In this document: piece after piece, positions 1 to 6,084 of the stretch
Layout: the number at the start of each line of letters is the position of its first letter
How positions within the stretch are numbered: the stretch's first letter is position 1
Assembly (NCBI GenBank): GCA_937926325.1
Contig: CALAZQ010000498.1
Span: 1 to 14,839 of the forward strand
Source of the DNA: an uncultured Planctomycetaceae bacterium
Lineage (GTDB): Bacteria > Planctomycetota > Planctomycetia > Pirellulales > UBA1268
Reading direction: 5' to 3'
DNA: 14,839 nt
Program-made: the position numbers and the translations under genes
The notes under the pieces: generated by a model
Told to the model about the DNA's origin: nothing
Database searches by the model: none
Seen by the model: only the letters and a program-made list of their open reading frames with translations

Positions 1-269
1 GCAACGAGCCCGAGACCGGCGACGAGCCCGAGACCGGCGACGAGCCCGAGACCGGCGACGAGCCCGAGAACGATCCCACTCCCGAGGGGCTGTCTGACAT
101 GGACTATGCGGTCGAAATCATCTCCAAGATGGAAGATGGAATCGACACCATCGAGGAAATCGACGATCCCGAGGCTTTGCGCGCCATCTACGCATCTGCG
201 GTGGCTATCGCGAATCTCGTGGCCGGCCGACTCGGTGAGAACGGCCTGACGATCACGAAGGCGGCCTAG
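1..269 (+). CDS. C-terminal part of an unknown acidic repeat protein (5' end outside window)
   Basis: The frame ending at TAG 267-269 is open to the left edge, so the start is missing. The visible 88 residues begin with a hydrophilic acidic linker made of a repeated EPETGD hexapeptide (three full copies plus a partial one, residues about 2-23 of the visible part). A compact helical tail rich in D, E, I and A follows (from about GLSDMDYAVEI), ending in LTITKAA. No family is recognised. The acidic P/T/G/D/E repeat looks like a flexible spacer between domains. An intrinsic terminator lies directly after the stop, so this is the last gene of its transcription unit and is separate from the clamp gene that follows. 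It could be a structural or DNA-binding accessory protein; nothing visible decides this. Confidence 0.75.
   Translation, partial: NEPETGDEPETGDEPETGDEPENDPTPEGLSDMDYAVEIISKMEDGIDTIEEIDDPEALRAIYASAVAIANLVAGRLGENGLTITKAA
6..71 (+). repeat. 18-bp in-frame tandem repeat encoding EPETGD
   Basis: The unit gagcccgagaccggcgac is repeated without any mismatch at 6-23, 24-41 and 42-59, with a partial fourth copy at 60-71. It may extend to the left of the window. Unit length is a multiple of three, so copy-number change keeps the reading frame. The identical nucleotide sequence of the copies points to recent expansion. Confidence 0.9.
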
Positions 270-276
270 TCCGCAC

Positions 277-310
277 GGGGGCGCCCTTCGGGGCGCCCCT
301 TCTTTTTTTT
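277..310 (+). terminator. Intrinsic terminator with UUCG tetraloop
   Basis: A GC-only stem (278-286 with 291-299, plus a G-T wobble at 277/300) is closed by C-UUCG-G, the very stable tetraloop, and is followed by a T-rich tract at 300-310. It lies 7 nt after the stop of the leftmost gene and should end that transcript before the clamp gene. The clamp therefore probably has its own promoter in 311-400. Confidence 0.93.
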
Positions 311-344
311 GCCCGCCCCGTCCCCCGTCGGTCGGGATTTTGTG

Positions 345-370
345 TCAGGCCGCGTCGGTTCGCGGTCTGA
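345..370 (+). promoter_or_regulatory. Leader hairpin upstream of the clamp gene
   Basis: An inverted repeat TCAGGCCGCG / CGCGGTCTGA (345-354 with 361-370, one G-U pair, 6-nt loop) has no following U-tract. It is succeeded by a C/A-rich stretch (376-400) and the clamp start codon. The sequence is unrelated to the hairpins at 1526, 3074 and 4021, but its position relative to the start is comparable, so it is listed as part of the same leader design. No convincing sigma-70 promoter was seen in 311-400. Confidence 0.55.
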
Positions 371-399
371 GTCAGAATCCAACCTACGAAACCACTACT

Positions 400-411
400 C
401 ATTACGTAATG
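400..411. promoter_or_regulatory. 12-bp palindrome CATTACGTAATG, copy 1, overlapping clamp start codon
   Basis: Perfect 12-bp palindrome whose last three bases are the ATG of the clamp gene. Identical copies lie at 1576-1587, 4062-4073 and 7016-7027. Four exact copies in under 15 kb are not expected by chance. An operator or a translation-control site is likely; which one cannot be decided from sequence. Confidence 0.8.
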
Positions 412-1503
412 AAAACAGCAACCGTGGGCATTGCCCCACTGAAACCGTTCGTTCCCCTCATCTCGTCGTTCATCCCCAGGAGAACGAAACTCCCCGTGCT
501 CGAGACCGTAAAGCTCCGGGCCGGAGGTGGATCCCTTCACCTCACGGCCACCGATCTCGATCGGGAGCTGAGTCTCCGGATCGGAGATCCGGAAAACCGG
601 TTCTCCGGTTGCGTCAGTTGGTCGGCGCTGAGGACCGCACTTGATGCGGGCTCCGATGCAGCCGACTTCGACCCCGTCGATTCGCGCATCTCCTACTCCG
701 GCGGATGCGCGCTGGCGCGATTCGAGGAGGCGTCGGAGTTTCCGCGGTTCTTTTGGGAGAACCGCAAGGGCGATCCGGCGTCGCTGAAAATCCAGGCGGA
801 TTTCATCGCCGCCCTCGCCGACTCGCAACCGTACGCTTCGACGGACGAGACCCGGTTCGTTCTCAACGGATATTTCGTCGATGTGTCTCGCGGCTATGTC
901 GTCGCGACCGATGGCCGTCGGTTGATCCGGACCGACGTCAATATCCCGCAAATGGATCCGATCGACACGGAAAGCACGGTCGGGTTCATCCTGCCGGATC
1001 ACCGGTGGGTGAAAGCAAAGATTCTTCGCGGCGTCGATGGGTCTTTGAAGTTGGGGCGAGGCCACGAGCACGGCGGAATCAACTCTGCCCGTTTCACTTT
1101 CCGGATCGGGCCGGCCGTTGTGCAAATCAGCACGCGGCTCATCGAGGGACGATTCCCGAATTACGAGCAAGTGCTTCCGGATCTGAACGCGCTTGCGCAT
1201 TCCGTCCCTCTTCCGAAGGACAAGGCCCTCATGTCGGGGCTTAGGTCCCGCAAAGACAAGTCCGTTTTGATCCATCCGAAGAACGGTCGCTCTGTCGCCT
1301 CCTTCCATGACGGAGACGGACTGCTGGCGGAATTTCCCCTGTCCGACTCCCCCTCGGAGGCAGAGACGTGTCTCCGCGCCGATTTCCTCCGCGACGCAAT
1401 TTCCGCGGGGTTCGGTCGACTCGAAACGATCGACGATAGCTCTCCCGCAGTGTGCCGCGATCACCGGCGGCTCGCCATCATCATGCCAATGCGGAAGTGG
1501 TGA
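409..1503 (+). CDS. dnaN: DNA polymerase III beta sliding clamp (DnaN-like)
   Basis: The 364-residue product matches the bacterial beta clamp in length (usually about 366) and motifs. It has LPVLETVKL near residues 28-36, LHLTATDLDREL at 43-54, the second-domain signature VATDGRRL at 165-172, the third-domain signature RLIEGRFPNYEQVLP at 243-257, and a C-terminal IIMPMRKW at 357-364 like the canonical MPMR ending. The family forms a dimeric ring of six similar folds around DNA and tethers polymerase and other partners by a hydrophobic pocket. The start at 409 is chosen over an in-frame upstream ATG at 340 because the family match begins here and because the same palindrome-ATG arrangement precedes two other genes. 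There is no Shine-Dalgarno site; the leader is C/A-rich. The next gene, an AAA+ ATPase, is separated by a repeated hairpin spacer. A phage clamp would let the virus load its own processivity factor or divert host polymerase. The AAA+ neighbour is not a clamp-loader subunit by sequence. Confidence 0.93.
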   Translation: MKTATVGIAPLKPFVPLISSFIPRRTKLPVLETVKLRAGGGSLHLTATDLDRELSLRIGDPENRFSGCVSWSALRTALDAGSDAADFDPVDSRISYSGGCALARFEEASEFPRFFWENRKGDPASLKIQADFIAALADSQPYASTDETRFVLNGYFVDVSRGYVVATDGRRLIRTDVNIPQMDPIDTESTVGFILPDHRWVKAKILRGVDGSLKLGRGHEHGGINSARFTFRIGPAVVQISTRLIEGRFPNYEQVLPDLNALAHSVPLPKDKALMSGLRSRKDKSVLIHPKNGRSVASFHDGDGLLAEFPLSDSPSEAETCLRADFLRDAISAGFGRLETIDDSSPAVCRDHRRLAIIMPMRKW

Positions 1504-1575
1504 ATCCCGATAACGCCGATACCTAGTAGGTGAGGGGGACGATCCCCCTCACCTACCAACCAAACCTACAGAAAA
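1501..1575 (+). repeat. Intergenic repeat element A (stop codon, CGATAAC/CGATACC, hairpin, C/A leader)
   Basis: This spacer starts with the TGA of the clamp gene and shares its whole layout with 3049-3121 and 3995-4061. It has TGAATCCCGATAAC, then CCGATACC, then a perfect hairpin GTAGGTGAGGGGG / CCCCCTCACCTAC (1526-1538 with 1544-1556, loop ACGAT), then CAACCAAACC. There is no U-run, so it is not a standard intrinsic terminator. The half-repeats CGATAAC and CGATACC, 9 nt apart, could be protein contacts on RNA or DNA. Confidence 0.88.
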
Positions 1576-1587
1576 CATTACGTAATG
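1576..1587. promoter_or_regulatory. 12-bp palindrome CATTACGTAATG, copy 2, overlapping AAA+ start codon
   Basis: Exact copy of the palindrome at 400-411; its last three bases are the start codon of the AAA+ gene. It lies 20 nt after the hairpin of repeat element A. Confidence 0.8.
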
Positions 1588-3051
1588 AAAAAATCGATCA
1601 TTGCACAACACTTGAGGGCGGGATACCCCGCTCTCGCGATTCGGACTCTTGAGGAACGCCGATTCCTTGAGGAAACGATCCCCACGATCGGAGACGACAA
1701 GCGGGTCGTCTACGGGTCCGCGCTGAACCGTCTCGAGGATGCTCGGGATGGCTCGGTCATCGACCAGAAAGCTCCGGCGGCGAAGTGCTTCGCCTATGCC
1801 GCGGAGAACCCCTGCGTTCTCTTCTACGCCGATTTCCGGCACACGATCAACACGCCGGTCAACATTCGACTGTTCCACGAGTACGCCCCCGCATGGAAGG
1901 CGATCGGATCGACGGTCGTCTTTCTCGGTGCCGATTGGAGCAAGGTGCCTCTCGAACTCAAGCACGACCTGCCCGTGCTTCACCACGACCTGCCCGACGA
2001 GTCCGGCATTCGCGCCAGTCTGGCGACGATCACGGCGGCCATGGGCAAGGATCTCCCGTCCGACGTCGTCGAGCGTCTCGTCCGCGACGGTCGCGGCCTG
2101 ACCGCGGAGGAGGCGGAAAACGCCTTCGCCCTGGCGGCCGTGAGCGGCAACGGCGGCATCTGCCTCGACACGGTCGCTCGGGAGAAGTCCCGGATGATCG
2201 AGGAGCAGGGGATGCTCAAGATGCTGGATCCGCTCGCGCTCGATCAGGTCGGCGGCCTCGATCCGCTCAAGGCATACGCCACCCGGCAAATCGCCAACAA
2301 CATCGGCGATCCGCTCCGGCGCGTGAAGGGCGTCGGCATGGTCGGCGTCCCCGGATGCGGCAAGACCACGTTTGCGCAAGTGCTGTCGGACGTCCTCGGC
2401 GTCCCTGCCCTTGAGGCGGACCTGTCAGCTTGCAAGAGCGGGCTCCAAGGGTCGTCGCAGGCCAATCTGCGCGACCTTCTTTCGACGGTCACCGCGTTCG
2501 GCGACTGCGTCCTCGTCTTCGACGAGATCGAAAAGGCGGTCGCCGGCTCGGCATCGTCGGCACAGACTGACGGCGGGACCGGGCTGGAAATGGTCGGAAT
2601 CCTCCTGAAATGGCTCGACCGCAACGACTCCGCTACGGTGGTCTTCACATGCAACGACTTCGAGGCGCTGCCGGATCCACTCACCCGATCGGGCCGCATC
2701 GACAAGTGGTTCTTCGTCGATCTCCCGTCGGAACTTGAGCGGGTCGCGATTGCGCGGATCCATTTCGCGAAGTTCGGATGCACCGACATCGACCTCATGG
2801 CGGAAGCTGGTGCCCTCGCGAAGAACTTCTCCGGCGCCGAAATCGAGCAGCTCGCCAAGGAAGCTGCCCGGTTGCAGACCGGGAAGAAGATCACCCTTGC
2901 CAACGTCAAGGAGGCGCACCAGGCCATCAAACCGGCCGCGGTCACTCAGAAGGAGAGCCTCGCTCGCCTTCGCGAGTATGCCCTCACTCGATTCTCCCCC
3001 GCCAACTCCCCCGACGCACCCGTCAAGAAGACGGGTCGCAAGCTCTCCTGA
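1585..3051 (+). CDS. Ycf46-type AAA+ ATPase
   Basis: The 488-residue product has the two-part build of the Ycf46 family. A N-terminal region opens with HLRAGYPALAIRTLEERR (9-26), close to the family's typical start. A middle stretch includes STVVFLGADW (109-118), AEEAENAFALA (174-184) and LDQVGGLDPLK (219-229). A C-terminal AAA+ domain carries Walker A GVPGCGKTT (254-262), Walker B VLVFDEIEK (309-317), sensor-1 asparagine N357, arginine-finger segment LTRSGRID (366-373) and a sensor-2-like FSGAEIEQL (415-423). All catalytic residues are present, so it should be an active ATPase. Ycf46 is a plastid and cyanobacterial family of poorly known role; relatives with this AAA domain remodel or unfold proteins. 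It sits between the clamp and an unknown protein and close to a Ycf35-like gene, suggesting one module. It could act on phage replication proteins, but this is inference. The start is set by the palindrome-ATG and by AAA codons after it; no Shine-Dalgarno site. Confidence 0.9.
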   Translation: MKKSIIAQHLRAGYPALAIRTLEERRFLEETIPTIGDDKRVVYGSALNRLEDARDGSVIDQKAPAAKCFAYAAENPCVLFYADFRHTINTPVNIRLFHEYAPAWKAIGSTVVFLGADWSKVPLELKHDLPVLHHDLPDESGIRASLATITAAMGKDLPSDVVERLVRDGRGLTAEEAENAFALAAVSGNGGICLDTVAREKSRMIEEQGMLKMLDPLALDQVGGLDPLKAYATRQIANNIGDPLRRVKGVGMVGVPGCGKTTFAQVLSDVLGVPALEADLSACKSGLQGSSQANLRDLLSTVTAFGDCVLVFDEIEKAVAGSASSAQTDGGTGLEMVGILLKWLDRNDSATVVFTCNDFEALPDPLTRSGRIDKWFFVDLPSELERVAIARIHFAKFGCTDIDLMAEAGALAKNFSGAEIEQLAKEAARLQTGKKITLANVKEAHQAIKPAAVTQKESLARLREYALTRFSPANSPDAPVKKTGRKLS

Positions 3052-3121
3052 ATCCCGATAACACCGATACCCAGTAGGTGAGGGGGGCACCCCCCTCACC
3101 TACCCAACCAACCTACCTATC
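3049..3121 (+). repeat. Intergenic repeat element B
   Basis: Second copy of the spacer element, again starting at the upstream stop codon. The hairpin GTAGGTGAGGGGG / CCCCCTCACCTAC (3074-3086 with 3091-3103) is kept perfectly while the loop changes to GCAC. The downstream leader is CCAACCAACCTACCTATC directly before ATG. Unlike elements A and C it is not followed by the 12-bp palindrome. Bases 3109-3119 are perfectly complementary to 7049-7059. Confidence 0.88.
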
Positions 3122-3997
3122 ATGACTACTACAGCAAGCAACATCATCAGCTCGAGCAAGAAGCCGCTCATCACGTCCGTGTCGTGCCATCGCTTCGGCA
3201 ACCTCAAGGAAAACCGCGCCGTGACCGACGAGGTCACTGCGCAACGCCACCTCTCGCCCGGATCGGGCCGCTGGACCCAAAACAAGATCAACCCGGAGCG
3301 GCTCAAGCCGGCAAACTCGGCATTCAACGCCGTTGTCCGTCAGTGGGAAAAGGATTGTCCGATCGCGTGGGGCAAGGGGCAGCGGCTTTGCTACCCCGCC
3401 AAGTACGACGCGATGCGCGCCAAGCTCAACTCGGCGATCGGCGATGCGATGGATGTCGTCGATGAGACGATCGTCGCGCACTGGCACGACATCGTGGAGG
3501 AGGCCCGCGAGATGCACAACGGCGACTTTGATCCGGAACTCTACCCGTCGCAGTCTCAAATCCGGGGCAAGTTCAGCATCGACGTCGAGGTCATGCCGAT
3601 GCCCGACGCGAGCCACTTCGACTCGGAGTTGCAGGGGGTCTTCGGTCCTCAGCTCGAGGCGCTCGTCAATCGCCGCATGAAGGCGGCCGAACTCGAGGCG
3701 TGGTCGCTCATCATCAAGCCTCTCGCCCACATGGGGAGCACCCTGGCGAATCCCAAGGCGATCTTCCGCGATTCGCTCGTGGGGAACGTCCGCGACATCA
3801 TGAACGCGATTCCGGAGATCAATTTCTCCGGGTCTCCCGAACTCGCCGCGGCTCGGAACGAGCTGGCGACGTTCGCCAACCTCAACCCCGACGATCTCCG
3901 CAACATGCCCGAGATCCGCGACACGGCCGCGAAAGCGGCTCAGGCCATGGCGGCCAAGTATAGCGCGGCGAAGCGCCACCTCGAACTGGACGCCTGA
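3122..3997 (+). CDS. Conserved phage-type protein of unknown function
   Basis: The 291-residue soluble product has no signal peptide or membrane segment. The N-terminal half has a pattern I associate with uncharacterised phage and bacterial proteins, perhaps DUF3150-like: GRWTQNKINP (49-58), a helical stretch around residues 85-135, then FDPELYPSQSQIRGKFSIDVEVMPMPDASHF (starting near residue 138). The C-terminal half is helix-rich and ends KRHLELDA. No catalytic motif is visible. It lies between the Ycf46-type ATPase and the DUF1257-DUF2997 gene, each side separated by the same hairpin repeat. That makes it a candidate partner or substrate of the ATPase. The start ATG at 3122 follows the C/A-rich leader with no Shine-Dalgarno site and no palindrome. 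Family assignment is weak. Confidence 0.85.
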   Translation: MTTTASNIISSSKKPLITSVSCHRFGNLKENRAVTDEVTAQRHLSPGSGRWTQNKINPERLKPANSAFNAVVRQWEKDCPIAWGKGQRLCYPAKYDAMRAKLNSAIGDAMDVVDETIVAHWHDIVEEAREMHNGDFDPELYPSQSQIRGKFSIDVEVMPMPDASHFDSELQGVFGPQLEALVNRRMKAAELEAWSLIIKPLAHMGSTLANPKAIFRDSLVGNVRDIMNAIPEINFSGSPELAAARNELATFANLNPDDLRNMPEIRDTAAKAAQAMAAKYSAAKRHLELDA

Positions 3998-4061
3998 ATC
4001 GCGATAACACCGATACCTAATAGGTGAGGGGGACGATCCCCCTCACCTACCAACCAGAAAG
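3995..4061 (+). repeat. Intergenic repeat element C
   Basis: Third copy of the spacer element, beginning at the TGA of the preceding gene. The hairpin TAGGTGAGGGGG / CCCCCTCACCTA (4021-4032 with 4038-4049, loop ACGAT) is one pair shorter than in A because the first G is A here. CGATAAC and CGATACC half-repeats are kept. The leader CCAACCAGAAAG leads into palindrome copy 3. Confidence 0.88.
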
Positions 4062-4073
4062 CATTACGTAATG
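4062..4073. promoter_or_regulatory. 12-bp palindrome CATTACGTAATG, copy 3, overlapping DUF1257 gene start codon
   Basis: Exact copy of the palindrome; last three bases are the ATG of the next gene. The following codons AAA AAT resemble those after copies 1 and 2 (AAA ACA, AAA AAA). Confidence 0.8.
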
Positions 4074-4793
4074 AAAAATCAACTCACCGGGGAACACGAC
4101 CCCCACGCCAACTTCTCCTGCGACCGGACCTGCCCGTTTTTCGAGCGGCGGGATTTTTGCCGGTTCAACCCGATCTTCTCTGCTCTCGGCAACGAAGGCG
4201 AGGTGAACTCCCACGTCGTCACCGTGAATGTCAAGATCACCGACCTTGACGCGCTCCGGGCCGCGGCCGAACACTGCGGGCTCACCTTCTCCAAAGCCGA
4301 CACCTACACGTGGTACGGCCGGCACGTCGGCGACTACCCTCTCCCCGAGGGCTTCAAGGCAAGCGATCTCGGGAAGTGCGACTACAAGCTGTCGCGTCCC
4401 GACGCCCCCGGCGCCTACGAGATCGGAATCGTTCAGAGGGAAGACGGCTTCGTGCCGATCTTCGATTTCTACGGTCACAGCGGTCGGCAGCTCCAGAAGC
4501 ATGTCGGATCTCGCGGAGAGAAGCTCATCGATCGCTACGGGCTCGAGTGTGCCATCTCCGCGGCAGCGGAGCAGGGATGGATGGTGGAGGACCACGGCGA
4601 CCACGCCGTTGTGCATCACCCGTCCGGCGGCACCCTCGAGATCCGCGAAGGCGGCGAGATCGAGGCGAACGAATTCACCGGCGCCGGCTGCCACGACGCA
4701 TCCAAGGTGCTGATCGGCGCCATGGGCGAGGAGGACGACTTCTCGCCGAAGCCTGAATACTTCGACACTCCGGCGTGGGAGTCCGAAATGTGA
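4071..4793 (+). CDS. DUF1257 (Ycf35-like) protein with fused DUF2997-like C-terminus and N-terminal Cys cluster
   Basis: The 240-residue product appears to have three parts. Residues 1-45 hold a cysteine cluster, C17, C21 and C30, within NFSCDRTCPFFERRDFC. Residues about 47-175 match the plan of DUF1257/Ycf35: SHVVTVNVKITDLDALRAA, an YEIGIVQ strand, a PIFDFYG segment and RYGLECAISAAAEQGWMV. Residues about 187-231 resemble DUF2997: a TLEIREGGEIEANEFTG hairpin, then GCHDASKVLIGAMG and KPEYF. As I recall, DUF1257 and DUF2997 are usually separate adjacent small genes, near Ycf46 ATPases in several lineages. Here they would be one polypeptide three genes after the clamp and two after the Ycf46-type ATPase. 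Biochemical role is unknown for both families. The Cys cluster could bind zinc or an iron-sulphur cluster, possibly with a fourth ligand elsewhere (C69, C103, C160 or C207). Confidence 0.85.
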   Translation: MKNQLTGEHDPHANFSCDRTCPFFERRDFCRFNPIFSALGNEGEVNSHVVTVNVKITDLDALRAAAEHCGLTFSKADTYTWYGRHVGDYPLPEGFKASDLGKCDYKLSRPDAPGAYEIGIVQREDGFVPIFDFYGHSGRQLQKHVGSRGEKLIDRYGLECAISAAAEQGWMVEDHGDHAVVHHPSGGTLEIREGGEIEANEFTGAGCHDASKVLIGAMGEEDDFSPKPEYFDTPAWESEM

Positions 4794-4800
4794 ACCCTTT

Positions 4801-4831
4801 CCCGCTCCTCGCTACAACTGCGGGGAGCGGG
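4801..4831 (+). promoter_or_regulatory. Intergenic hairpin without U-tract
   Basis: Stem CCCGCTCCTCGC / GCGGGGAGCGGG (4801-4812 with 4820-4831, one wobble pair, loop TACAACT) starts 7 nt after the stop. It is followed by CCTACCAAACCAAACC and the next start codon. Sequence differs from elements A-C but placement and the CCTACCAA tail are the same. With no run of T it is unlikely to be a simple terminator. Confidence 0.75.
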
Positions 4832-4853
4832 CCTACCAAACCAAACCAATCCA

Positions 4854-5189
4854 ATGGAAAAGAAAAAAACGAAAATTGCCGACGTTGACGCCGGCTCGAC
4901 CGGGATGCCGGGCGGTTCCTTCGAAATCATCGAGGCGAAAGCATTCGAACTCCCCTCCGGAAGGATCGAAGTCCGGATCCGCGCCACGAACGGGTCAAAC
5001 CAAGGGTATCTCGAAGCCCACGACGAAGACTATCTCACTTCTCGCGGCGATAACGTTCTCCAAGCTATCGAAGCTCTTCGCGACGACGTCGAGGGATGGG
5101 AAGGCTGGCTTTCGCTTCCCGAGCGGAGACAGCTCCTTCGCGATCTCGAGTACGAAGCTGAGGACTTCTTTTCACCGACCAACCAATGA
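4854..5189 (+). CDS. Small acidic protein of unknown function
   Basis: The 111-residue product starts MEKKKTKIADVD after a C/A-rich leader. It contains an alternating strand region FEIIEAKAFELPSGRIEVRIRATNG (23-47), then YLEAHDEDYL, and an acidic helical C-terminus NVLQAIEALRDDVEGWEGWL...LLRDLEYEAEDFF. No family is recognised and no cysteine, signal or membrane segment is present. Its stop overlaps the next start in ATGA (5186-5189), implying translational coupling. Good codon usage and context support it as a real gene. Confidence 0.8.
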   Translation: MEKKKTKIADVDAGSTGMPGGSFEIIEAKAFELPSGRIEVRIRATNGSNQGYLEAHDEDYLTSRGDNVLQAIEALRDDVEGWEGWLSLPERRQLLRDLEYEAEDFFSPTNQ

Positions 5190-5527
5190 AACCTGAAATC
5201 GAACCTACCGAAGCAGAGATCGATCTCCGCCATACCCTGGCGGAGATCGACGCATGGCGAAATCTTCAATGCGGCGTGGTCGCTGCGGGCGAAGAGATTC
5301 GACGCATCAAGAAAGAACGACGCACCCTTGCCGACGCACACTTGGCAGACACCGTTCATGACCTGATCACGCTCGGCGTCCCGGTCGATCTGGTGTCCAA
5401 GTTCGTCGCCGAGGTGAGCCTGTGGGCCAACGAATACTACGCTGCCGACCTGCGGAAGTGGCAGGAAGACCTGGCTCTGGTCGAGCAGTCCGTGATGAAG
5501 CGTGATGAATGCGATTCACAGTCTTGA
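5186..5527 (+). CDS. Small helical protein of unknown function
   Basis: The 113-residue product is mostly charged helix: EIDLRHTLAEIDAWRN, EEIRRIKKERRTLADAHLADTVHDLITLG, then VSKFVAEVSLWANEYYAADLRKWQEDLALVEQSV. Start is fixed by the ATGA overlap with the preceding gene, and the 3' end overlaps the next gene by 23 nt, so three genes form a tight translationally coupled set. No domain recognised; a coiled-coil or partner-binding role is possible but not shown. Confidence 0.75.
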   Translation: MKPEIEPTEAEIDLRHTLAEIDAWRNLQCGVVAAGEEIRRIKKERRTLADAHLADTVHDLITLGVPVDLVSKFVAEVSLWANEYYAADLRKWQEDLALVEQSVMKRDECDSQS

Positions 5528-5693
5528 CCAACTCGAGCGCGAAATGCGATCGGCACGGCTGCGCCTGCAACGGGCGCGGCGTCGCCGGCGTGGCGCGACT
5601 CATCTCCGCGACAAGCTCCGGGCGATCCGGGCCGTCGAGGAGGAAAAGCAACTCTTGACCGAACTGCGCAAAGCGTGGTGGATGGTCGAGTAA
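5505..5693 (+). CDS. Very small basic helical protein
   Basis: The 62-residue product MNAIHSLDQLEREMRSARLRLQRARRRRRG... is strongly basic and predicted helical throughout, ending KAWWMVE. A GTG at 5502 is also possible as start; ATG at 5505 is preferred. It overlaps the end of the preceding gene by 23 nt. A nucleic-acid-binding role is plausible from charge alone. No family recognised. Confidence 0.6.
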   Translation: MNAIHSLDQLEREMRSARLRLQRARRRRRGATHLRDKLRAIRAVEEEKQLLTELRKAWWMVE

Positions 5694-5727
5694 CCGAAAA
5701 CCAACAAACCAGAACAACACCTACATC

Positions 5728-6030
5728 ATGAGCAAGTATTCAATCGACGGCGTCATTGTCGACACCGACAAGGCAAAGAAATCGTGGGAGGAAGACACCC
5801 GCTGGAACGGCCGGAACCGCGTCTCCGTCGCGACCGGCTCGCAGTGGGAGCATCAAGAGCTTCACCTGAGCGCCAAGGGGAACTACTACATCGAGAGCTG
5901 GTCGCAGTGGCAGGGAAGCACCCCGTCGTGCGAGTTTGTCAGCGCCGAGCAGGCGGCTCACTGGCTCCTCGCCAACAACCACGACCTTCCGGCGGACCTC
6001 GCCCATTTCGAGGAGGCGCTGGCCGAATAG
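5728..6030 (+). CDS. Conserved small protein of unknown function
   Basis: The 100-residue product MSKYSIDGVIVDTDKAKKSWEEDTRWNGRNRVSVATGSQWEHQELHLS... has a composition of short beta strands with several aromatics (YYIESWSQWQGS) and a C-terminal helix QAAHWLLANNHDLPADLAHFEEALAE. It resembles a recurrent family of small uncharacterised bacterial proteins that I know only by pattern and cannot name. Start follows a C/A-rich leader with no Shine-Dalgarno site. There is no hairpin between the preceding gene and this one, but one follows its stop. Confidence 0.82.
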   Translation: MSKYSIDGVIVDTDKAKKSWEEDTRWNGRNRVSVATGSQWEHQELHLSAKGNYYIESWSQWQGSTPSCEFVSAEQAAHWLLANNHDLPADLAHFEEALAE

Positions 6031-6037
6031 CAACCCA

Positions 6038-6064
6038 GGCCGGCGCGGGCAATCCGCGTCGGCC
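6038..6064 (+). promoter_or_regulatory. Intergenic hairpin without U-tract
   Basis: Stem GGCCGGCGCGG / CCGCGTCGGCC (6038-6048 with 6054-6064, one G-U pair, loop GCAAT), followed by CAACCTCGAACCGAAAACA and the next ATG. Same placement as the hairpins at 1526, 3074, 4021 and 4801. Confidence 0.7.
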
Positions 6065-6084
6065 GCAACCTCGAACCGAAAACA

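Noticed and set aside
253..1464. Long open frame antisense to the clamp gene
   Set aside because: It is the complement of a clearly homologous DnaN gene; its product is arginine-rich with no recognisable domain, as expected for antisense frames in GC-rich DNA. The same applies to antisense frames at 1549-2379, 2244-2945, 2425-3099, 3113-3979 and 4047-4694.
1526..1556. Intergenic hairpins as ordinary rho-independent terminators
   Set aside because: No T-run follows any of them (the next bases are C/A-rich), while the two true terminators in this window at 277-310 and 7093-7128 both have clear T-tracts.
1501..4061. The three spaced repeats as a CRISPR array
   Set aside because: The intervals are whole genes of 0.9-1.5 kb, not short unique spacers, and no cas gene is present.
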